From assembly GCA_947456845.1 (NCBI GenBank), contig CANGUJ010000088.1:1-11133 (forward strand): DNA of 11,133 nucleotides, given 5' to 3'. The position numbers and the translations under genes were made by a program. Of this stretch, positions 6,153 to 11,133 are shown in pieces. The DNA is from Burkholderiales bacterium. GTDB taxonomy: Bacteria; Pseudomonadota; Gammaproteobacteria; Burkholderiales; JAEUOS01. The notes beneath the pieces were generated by a model. It saw only the letters and a list, made by a program, of their open reading frames with translations. It was not told the DNA's origin and ran no database searches. Position 1 is the stretch's first letter. Every line of letters starts with the position of its first letter.

Positions 6153-6193
6153 AGGGGGCCGCACCTCTCGGGGCGAGCGCGCTGCGGCCCCCT
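6153..6193. repeat. Compound inverted repeat in the divergent spacer
   Basis: AGGGGGCCGCA (6153-6163) and TGCGGCCCCCT (6183-6193) are perfect 11-base arms around a 19-base loop. Inside the loop CTCG (6167-6170) and CGAG (6174-6177) form a second small stem over GGG. No T-run follows on either strand, so it is not a standard terminator. It could be a regulatory structure, a protein site or a decayed terminator. Confidence 0.6.
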
Positions 6194-6252
6194 GAAACAA
6201 CGCGCCTTTACTGCAATCTTGATGCCAATTTTCGGACCCCGCATGAGCGCTT

Positions 6253-6261
6253 TGCTATACT
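6253..6261 (+). promoter_or_regulatory. Extended -10 promoter of the kdsD operon
   Basis: TGC followed by TATACT (6256-6261) is an extended -10 element with five of six matches to TATAAT. No good -35 hexamer lies at the standard distance, as is common with extended -10 promoters. The start of transcription would fall at about 6267-6269, on or next to the kdsD ATG (6269-6271), giving a leaderless or near-leaderless mRNA. This agrees with the lack of a ribosome binding site there. Confidence 0.6.
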
Positions 6262-6268
6262 CGATTGC

Positions 6269-7282
6269 ATGATAGCCGTTGCGCCCGCAACCCGACAAAC
6301 TGCTGCGTCCCGCCTGACCGGCGCGGATACGCTGCCGCTGGCGCGCGAAGTGTTCCAGGTGGAGGCGGCCGCGGTGTCAGCCCTGGCGGACCGCCTGGAC
6401 GGCGCGTTTTCCAGCGCGGTGGACATGCTGCTCCAGTGCGGCGGGCGCGTGGTGGTGTCAGGCATCGGCAAGTCCGGACATATCGCCCGCAAGGTCGCGG
6501 CCACCTTCGCCTCGACGGGTACGCCGGCGTTTTTCGTCCATCCGGCCGAGGCCAGCCACGGCGACCTCGGCATGATCAGCCCGGACGACGTCGTCGTGGC
6601 ATTTTCCAACTCCGGCGAAACCGCGGAACTGCTGGCCATCCTGCCGACGGTCAAGCGCCTCGGCGCCGGGCTGATCGCCCTGACCGGCAATCCCGCTTCC
6701 ACGCTGGCAAAGCTGGCCGACGCCAGCCTCGATACCAGCGTCGCCAAGGAAGCCTGCCCGCTCAACCTGGCGCCGACCGCAAGCACTACCGCGCAGCTGG
6801 CCATGGGCGACGCCCTGGCCGTGGCGCTCCTGCATGCCAAGGGCATCGGCCCGAACGATTTCGCCCGCTCCCACCCGGGCGGCGCGCTCGGCCGCAAGCT
6901 GCTCACGCGCGTGGCCGATGTGATGCGCACCGGCGAGCGCGTTCCGGTCGTGCCCGTCGGCGCCACCCTGGCCGAGGCTGTGCTGGAAATGTCGCGCAAG
7001 CAAATGGGCATGACCGCGGTCGTCGATGACGCCGGTCGCATCGCCGGCATGTTCACCGACGGCGACCTGCGGCGCGCGCTGGAGAAAATCGCCGACTTCC
7101 GCAACGCGCGCATCGCCGACGTGATGACGGTCGCGCCTCGCACCATCGGCGCCGACGCCCTGGCGACCGAAGCCGTCCACCTGATGGAGTCCGCGCGCAT
7201 CACGCAATTGCTGGTGGGCGAGAACGGCGTCCTGATGGGCGCGCTCAACATGCATGACCTGTTCCGCAGCAAGGTGGTCTAG
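6269..7282 (+). CDS. kdsD: Arabinose-5-phosphate isomerase (Kdo biosynthesis)
   Basis: It converts ribulose 5-phosphate to arabinose 5-phosphate, the first step of Kdo synthesis for the LPS inner core, in the cytoplasm. The protein has 337 residues (E. coli KdsD has 328). Residues about 40-190 form the SIS sugar isomerase domain with SGIGKSGHIARKVAATFAST (64-83), HPAEASHGDLGM (91-102), SNSGETAE (113-120) and KEACPLNLAPT (160-170). By alignment from memory with E. coli, the catalytic residues are Lys68, Glu120, Glu161 and His202 (in SHPGGALGRK); all are present. Two CBS domains follow (about 215-275, with FTDGDLRRA, and 283-337, ending MHDLFRSKVV). ATG 6269 is chosen because the N-terminus then aligns with the family; the frame is open further upstream without a better start. 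No ribosome site precedes it, which fits a leaderless message. It leads the operon, and kdsC starts 7 bases after its stop. Confidence 0.93.
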   Translation: MIAVAPATRQTAASRLTGADTLPLAREVFQVEAAAVSALADRLDGAFSSAVDMLLQCGGRVVVSGIGKSGHIARKVAATFASTGTPAFFVHPAEASHGDLGMISPDDVVVAFSNSGETAELLAILPTVKRLGAGLIALTGNPASTLAKLADASLDTSVAKEACPLNLAPTASTTAQLAMGDALAVALLHAKGIGPNDFARSHPGGALGRKLLTRVADVMRTGERVPVVPVGATLAEAVLEMSRKQMGMTAVVDDAGRIAGMFTDGDLRRALEKIADFRNARIADVMTVAPRTIGADALATEAVHLMESARITQLLVGENGVLMGALNMHDLFRSKVV

Positions 7283-7289
7283 CCGCCCC

Positions 7290-7838
7290 ATGGACACGCG
7301 CCCTCCGCCTTCGGCAGGTTCGCTCAAACAGCGCATGGCGGCGCTGCGCCTGATGGCTTTCGATGTCGACGGTGTCCTCACCGACGGGCGCCTCTGGTAT
7401 GCCGCGGACGGCAGCGAGCTCAAGTGCTTCAATGCCCATGACGGCCATGGCATCAAGATGCTGCGCGATGGCGGGATCAAGCTTGCCATCATCACCAGCC
7501 GGCGCTCGCCGGTGGTGGAGCAGCGCGCGCGGGAACTGGGCGTGCATTACTGCCACCAGGGCGTCGCAGCCAAGCTCGCGACCTTCAACGACCTGCTCGC
7601 GGATCTTGATCTCGACCCGGTCCAGGCAGGCTACATGGGCGACGACCTGCTCGATCTGCCGGTGCTGATACGCGCCGGCTTTTCCGCCAGCGTTCCGGAT
7701 GCGCCGGTGGCGGTACGCTCGCGCGTGCAGCACGTCACTCGGCACCCGGGTGGCGGCGGCGCGGTACGCGAGGTCTGTGAACTCATCCTCGACGCGCAGG
7801 GCAAGCTCGACGCGCAGATCGCGGAGTACCTTGCATGA
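7290..7838 (+). CDS. kdsC: Kdo-8-phosphate phosphatase
   Basis: It removes phosphate from Kdo 8-phosphate to give Kdo, the third step of the pathway that KdsD begins. The protein is a 182-residue cap-less HAD phosphatase (E. coli KdsC has 188). Motifs in order: FDVDGVLTDG (24-33), with nucleophile Asp25 and acid/base Asp27; ITSRR (68-72), with Ser70 of motif II; Lys95 of motif III; and YMGDDLLDLP (115-124), with the metal-binding Asp118 and Asp119. The conserved C-terminal GGGGAVREVCELIL (154-167) is also present, which in the family reaches the neighbouring subunit of the tetramer. ATG 7290 is 7 bases after the kdsD stop; an AAGGTGG at 7271-7277 may serve as its ribosome site. ATG 7335 would be an alternative that keeps motif I. 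Its TGA overlaps the lptC ATG. Confidence 0.93.
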   Translation: MDTRPPPSAGSLKQRMAALRLMAFDVDGVLTDGRLWYAADGSELKCFNAHDGHGIKMLRDGGIKLAIITSRRSPVVEQRARELGVHYCHQGVAAKLATFNDLLADLDLDPVQAGYMGDDLLDLPVLIRAGFSASVPDAPVAVRSRVQHVTRHPGGGGAVREVCELILDAQGKLDAQIAEYLA

Positions 7839-8437
7839 AAATTCTGCCGCGCGGCGGCGCGGGAGCGTTTTTCCCGCTTGCCATCCTGATGCTCCTGGCC
7901 ATGCTCACGTTCTGGCTGGCGCGCGGCATCGCGGTCGACGATCGGGACGCGCCGGCGCCGCAAAGCCGCGATCCGGACTACATCGTCGAGCGATTCACGC
8001 TCACCAGTCTTGCCGAGACGGGCGCGCAACGCTACGTCCTGTCCAGCCAGAAGATGGTGCATCTGCCGGGCGATGATTCGTCCATTCTTACCCGCCCGGT
8101 CCTGCGCCAGGCGCAGCCGGGCCAGCCGGAGACCCGCATCCGCGCCGACCGCGGCATCGTCACCTCCGGCGGCGAAATCGCCCACCTGCATGACAACGTC
8201 GAGGTCATGCGCGCGGGCGAACCGGCCGGCCCGAACCGGCAGGGCTCGAGCGAAATGCGCGTGACCACCAGCTATCTGCGCGTATTGCCCGACCAGGACC
8301 GGGCGGACACGGCGGCGCCGGTGCGCATCGAACAGGCAGGGTCCACGCTGCTGGGCACCGGCATGGAACTGGATAATCGCTACCGGCGCTTCCGCCTGCT
8401 TTCCGCGGTCAGCGCCACCTACAAGAAGAAGGAATAG
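7835..8437 (+). CDS. lptC: LPS export protein LptC (bitopic inner membrane)
   Basis: LptC takes LPS from the LptB2FG transporter and passes it to LptA in the periplasm. The 200-residue product (E. coli 191) has one N-terminal membrane helix at about residues 11-32. The periplasmic part then follows the family pattern: DPDYIVERFTLTSLAETGAQ (47-66), RYVLSSQKMVHLPGDD (66-81), TRPVL (86-90), IRADRGIVTSGGEIAHLHDN (102-121), and near the end GTGMELDNRYRRFRLLSAV (174-192). These strands build the beta-jellyroll that binds LPS. The start overlaps the kdsC stop as ATGA (7835-7838), with GGAG at 7823-7826 as ribosome site. LptC sequences diverge widely, but the context between kdsC and lptA is decisive. 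Confidence 0.9.
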   Translation: MKILPRGGAGAFFPLAILMLLAMLTFWLARGIAVDDRDAPAPQSRDPDYIVERFTLTSLAETGAQRYVLSSQKMVHLPGDDSSILTRPVLRQAQPGQPETRIRADRGIVTSGGEIAHLHDNVEVMRAGEPAGPNRQGSSEMRVTTSYLRVLPDQDRADTAAPVRIEQAGSTLLGTGMELDNRYRRFRLLSAVSATYKKKE

Positions 8438-8485
8438 CCTGGTCGCGCGCCTTCACGCCGGACCGGTTTTCAGGAACCTCCCACG

Positions 8486-9127
8486 ATGCCAGCCGGGACA
8501 CTCAAGCCGCTGTTGATCATCCTTGCCCTGTGCGCGGCAGCTACCGGTGCGATGGCCGAAAAAGCCGATCGCGACAAGCCGGTGAACATAGAAGCCGACC
8601 GCATGAACTACGACGACCTGCGCCAGGTCAATGTATTCGAGGGCAATGTCACCCTGACCCAGGGAACGCTGGTCATCCGCGCCGACAAGCTCACGGTGCG
8701 CCAGGACCCCGAAGGCTTCCAGCGCGGCACCGCCGAAAAGGGCCCGGGCGGATTCGCCTATTTCCGGCAGAAGCGCGAAGGCCTCGACGAACTGGTGGAA
8801 GGCTGGGGCGAGCGCATCGAATACGACGCACGCAACGAAAAGGCCGAACTTCTCGTCCGCGCGCGCATCCTGCGCAGCGGCGACGAGGTGCGCGGCAGCC
8901 ACATCACCTATGACGCGCGCACCGAGTTCTACAGCGTGGTGGGCGGGCGGGATGTGGCATCCCCCAACAACCCGGATGGCCGCGTCAGGGCCGTCCTGCA
9001 GCCGCGCTCGAATCCGCCCGCGCCGGCCCCAGCGGAGCCGGCCGACAAGCGCACGAGCCTGACCCTCAAGCCGTCGGGCGGCATTGCCGCGCCGCGCCCC
9101 GAGTATCCGGAGCCGATGAAGAAATGA
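8486..9127 (+). CDS. lptA: Periplasmic LPS transport bridge protein LptA
   Basis: LptA forms the periplasmic filament that carries LPS from LptC to LptD. The 213-residue precursor has a Sec signal peptide (MPAGTLKPLLIILALCAAAT, with cleavage likely after GAMA, residue 24). The OstA-like jellyroll domain runs from about 30 to 152 with the familiar segments PVNIEADRMNYDD (32-44), NVFEGNVTLTQGTLVIRADK (49-68), AYFRQKREGLDELVEGWGER (91-110) and IEYDARNEKAEL (111-122). From about residue 165 the protein has a Pro/Ala-rich tail (NPPAPAPAEPADK) of some 40 residues, making it longer than E. coli LptA (185). The tail may be a flexible linker. ATG 8486 is preceded by AGGA at 8472-8475. It lies 48 bases after lptC and its stop overlaps lptB (ATGA). 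Confidence 0.92.
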   Translation: MPAGTLKPLLIILALCAAATGAMAEKADRDKPVNIEADRMNYDDLRQVNVFEGNVTLTQGTLVIRADKLTVRQDPEGFQRGTAEKGPGGFAYFRQKREGLDELVEGWGERIEYDARNEKAELLVRARILRSGDEVRGSHITYDARTEFYSVVGGRDVASPNNPDGRVRAVLQPRSNPPAPAPAEPADKRTSLTLKPSGGIAAPRPEYPEPMKK

Positions 9128-9846
9128 GCCATCTCGCGGCGTCGGGCCTGAAAAAGAAGTACAAGTCGCGCGAAGTCGTCAAGGACGTGTCGTTCGACGT
9201 GGCCAATGGCGAAGTGGTCGGTCTGCTGGGCCCCAACGGCGCCGGAAAGACCACCTGCTTCTACATGGTCGTGGGGCTGGTGGGGGCGGATGCGGGCACC
9301 ATCACGCTGGGCGGGCAAAACGTCACATCCCATCCGATGCACCGGCGCGCCCGCCTCGGCTTGTCCTACCTGCCGCAGGAAGCCTCGGTATTCCGCAAGC
9401 TCACCGTCGAGGAAAACGTCCGCGCTGTGCTGGAGTTGCAGGGCCTTGATGCGGCCGCCATCGGAACGCGGCTCGACGAACTGTTGGGAGAGCTCAACAT
9501 CGGCGGATTGCGCGACAGCCCGGCCCTTTCGCTTTCCGGCGGCGAACGGCGGCGGGTGGAAATCGCGCGGGCGCTGGCCACCAACCCCAAGTTCATCCTG
9601 CTCGACGAGCCTTTCGCCGGCGTCGACCCGATCGCCGTGCTGGATATCCAGAAGATCATCAGGTTTCTCAAGGAGCGGTCGATAGGTGTGCTGATCACCG
9701 ACCACAACGTACGCGAAACCCTCGGCATCTGCGATCGCGCCTACATCATCAGCGAAGGGCGTGTTCTGGCCGCGGGCGTCCCGGACGCCATCGTCGAGAA
9801 CGAAAATGTGCGCCGCGTGTATCTGGGCGAGAACTTCCGACTCTAG
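9124..9846 (+). CDS. lptB: LPS export ABC transporter ATPase LptB
   Basis: LptB is the cytoplasmic ATPase of the LptB2FG exporter and drives LPS extraction from the inner membrane. The 240-residue protein (E. coli 241) has every ABC motif: Walker A GPNGAGKTT (36-44), Q-loop Gln85 in YLPQEASVFRKLTVEENV (82-99), signature LSGGE (137-141) followed by RRRVEIARAL, Walker B FILLDEP (157-163) with catalytic Glu162, D-loop in FAGVDP (164-169), and switch His194 in ITDHNVRETL (191-200). The C-terminal region to NFRL follows the family. The start overlaps the lptA stop as ATGA (9124-9127), indicating translational coupling. The partner permeases LptF and LptG are not here, which is normal, as they sit elsewhere in most genomes. 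The next gene, rpoN, starts 6 bases after the stop. Confidence 0.96.
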   Translation: MSHLAASGLKKKYKSREVVKDVSFDVANGEVVGLLGPNGAGKTTCFYMVVGLVGADAGTITLGGQNVTSHPMHRRARLGLSYLPQEASVFRKLTVEENVRAVLELQGLDAAAIGTRLDELLGELNIGGLRDSPALSLSGGERRRVEIARALATNPKFILLDEPFAGVDPIAVLDIQKIIRFLKERSIGVLITDHNVRETLGICDRAYIISEGRVLAAGVPDAIVENENVRRVYLGENFRL

Positions 9847-9852
9847 GACCGC

Positions 9853-11133
9853 ATGAAGCAGGCTCTTCAACTCAAGCTATCGCAGCACCTGACGCTGACT
9901 CCGCAGTTGCAGCAGTCGATCCGTCTGCTGCAGTTGTCGACCATCGAGTTGAACCAGGAGATCGAGCAGATCCTGTCGGAAAACCCCCTGCTCGAACGCG
10001 AATACGAATCCACCGCCTCCGAAGCGGCGAGCTTCGGAGGCGACGAGAAGGTACGGACCGAAGCGCTGCCCGAAGCGGCGTCGGCTGGCGAGAGCGCCGC
10101 ACCGGACGGCGACTGGGGCGACCGCGATGCCGCCATGGTCTCGCGCAACACCCGCAGCGATGACGACGAAGACGCACCAGGCCGCCAATTCGCCGCCGCC
10201 GGCACCACCCTGCGCGAACATCTTCTCTCGCAGATCACCCTCATGCACCTGACGCCGCGCGACCGCGGCCTGCTGAGCGCGCTCATCGAGGGGCTCGACG
10301 AGGACGGCTACCTGACCATGCCGCTCGAGGAGATCCGCGACCTGCTGCCGCCGGAACTCGATGTCGACATCGACGAGCTGGAAACCGCGCTGAAACTGCT
10401 GCAGACCTGCGAACCCGCCGGCATCGCCGCGCGCGACCTTGCCGAAGCGCTGATCCTGCAACTCGACGGGCTGCCGAAAACCGCCACCAACAGCCTGGCG
10501 CGCGGTATCGTCGCCGCGCATCTCGATCTTCTCGCGGCGCGCGACTTCGCGCAGATCAAGCGGGTTTGCAAGTGCAGCGAGGCAGATCTGAAGGTCGCCC
10601 GCGAACTGATCCTGTCGCTCAACCCGCGTCCCGGCGCGCAGTTTGACACCAGCGACACGCGCTACGTCACGCCGGACGTGATCGTGCGCAAGACCAAGAC
10701 CGGCTGGCGCGCCGGCATCAATCCGGATGCCGTGCCGCGCCTGAAGATCAACCGCCTGTACGCCGACATTCTCTCGCGCGAACGCGGGCGCGGCGCCAGC
10801 GGCGAAGCCGGCGGACTCATCAGCCAGCTGCAGGAAGCGAAGTGGCTGCTCAAGAATGTGCAGCAGCGCTTCGAGACCATAGAGCGGGTCGCGCAGGCAG
10901 TGGTCGAGCGCCAGCGGCATTTCCTGGACCATGGCGAAGTAGCGATGCGTCCGCTGGTGTTGCGCGAGATCGCCGACGAACTCGGGCTGCACGAATCGAC
11001 CATTTCGCGGGTGACCACCAACAAGTACATGCTCACGCCGAGAGGTTTGTTCGAACTCAAGTATTTCTTCGGCAGTCATGTGGCGACCGATACCGGCGGG
11101 GCTTGCTCTTCGACGGCGATCCGCGCTTTAATA
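9853..11133 (+). CDS. rpoN: RNA polymerase sigma-54 factor RpoN (3' end beyond window)
   Basis: The frame is open from ATG 9853 to the window edge, 427 residues without a stop; E. coli RpoN has 477. Region I (residues 1-50) is the Gln/Leu-rich activator-contact segment, with LQLKLSQHLTLTPQLQQSIR (5-24) and LLQLSTIELNQEIEQILSEN (25-44). Region II is the acidic linker (about 51-115, with SDDDEDAPG). The core-binding domain covers about 116-310, and the DNA-binding helix-turn-helix is LREIADELGLHESTISRVTT (370-389). FFGSHVATDTGGACSSTAIR (405-424) follows. The RpoN box that reads the -24 element lies beyond the edge. AGGA at 9845-9848 overlaps the lptB stop and serves as ribosome site. The lptB-rpoN order is conserved in proteobacteria; hpf and ptsN would be expected next. 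Its likely target in this window is the promoter at 3277-3292. Confidence 0.97.
   Translation, partial: MKQALQLKLSQHLTLTPQLQQSIRLLQLSTIELNQEIEQILSENPLLEREYESTASEAASFGGDEKVRTEALPEAASAGESAAPDGDWGDRDAAMVSRNTRSDDDEDAPGRQFAAAGTTLREHLLSQITLMHLTPRDRGLLSALIEGLDEDGYLTMPLEEIRDLLPPELDVDIDELETALKLLQTCEPAGIAARDLAEALILQLDGLPKTATNSLARGIVAAHLDLLAARDFAQIKRVCKCSEADLKVARELILSLNPRPGAQFDTSDTRYVTPDVIVRKTKTGWRAGINPDAVPRLKINRLYADILSRERGRGASGEAGGLISQLQEAKWLLKNVQQRFETIERVAQAVVERQRHFLDHGEVAMRPLVLREIADELGLHESTISRVTTNKYMLTPRGLFELKYFFGSHVATDTGGACSSTAIRALI

Larger units (their letters stand above)
6102..6268. other. Divergent promoter region between the antiporter and kdsD
   Basis: These 167 bases lie between two divergent start codons and should carry promoters for both. 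The stretch near the antiporter is GC-rich with a compound hairpin (6153-6193). The stretch near kdsD is AT-richer and ends in an extended -10 box. I could not place a convincing promoter for the antiporter. Confidence 0.5.

Noticed and set aside
6243..6268. ATG at 6243 as a kdsD start
   Set aside because: It is out of frame with kdsD, which needs the frame of ATG 6269.
9877..11079. 400-residue open frame on the minus strand
   Set aside because: It lies wholly opposite rpoN, which carries all family motifs. The frame is open because of GC-rich codon bias, and the product is His/Arg/Gln-rich with no domain.

Overview
The window reads as chromosomal DNA of a GC-rich Gram-negative proteobacterium, most probably a betaproteobacterium. 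The reasons are the high GC content, the gene order kdsD-kdsC-lptC-lptA-lptB-rpoN, a PEP-CTERM sorting-tail protein, and ABC-2 permease and prepilin sequences of a type I associate with that class. This assignment is by recognition; no search was run. No RNA gene, CRISPR array or transposon was seen.

Layout. (1) 2-2197, plus strand: a tight cluster holding the C-terminal end of a type II secretion pseudopilin-like protein, an ABC-2-type permease, and a single-pass membrane protein with a TPR-like helical domain. The first two genes nearly abut (or overlap through a TTGA), and the second and third overlap. (2) 2198-2394: a spacer with a hairpin, a short palindrome and a possible sigma-70 promoter, followed by a 245-residue prepilin-like protein (2395-3132). 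(3) 3133-3352: a regulatory region with a strong sigma-54 (-24/-12) promoter candidate and an upstream dyad, driving a PEP-CTERM protein (3353-4027). (4) 4044-4102: twin GC-rich hairpins with a T-run, closing this half. (5) 4131-6101, minus strand: a KefB/KefC-like CPA2 cation:proton antiporter. (6) 6102-6268: a divergent spacer with a compound hairpin and an extended -10 box only 7 bases before the kdsD ATG. (7) 6269 to the end, plus strand: kdsD, kdsC, lptC, lptA, lptB and rpoN, the last cut by the window edge. Spacings are small or overlapping (ATGA at kdsC/lptC and lptA/lptB), so this is very probably one operon.

How the genes work together. KdsD and KdsC make Kdo for the LPS inner core. 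LptC, LptA and LptB belong to the machine that moves LPS to the outer membrane. RpoN is sigma-54. PEP-CTERM proteins are sorted by exosortase and are usually tied to exopolysaccharide production. In some betaproteobacteria their genes are driven by RpoN with the PrsK/PrsR two-component pair. The sigma-54 element at 3277-3292 therefore links the PEP-CTERM gene to the rpoN gene about 6.5 kb away. The pseudopilin/ABC permease/TPR cluster is the least understood part. I see no established function for that combination and the cluster continues off the left edge.
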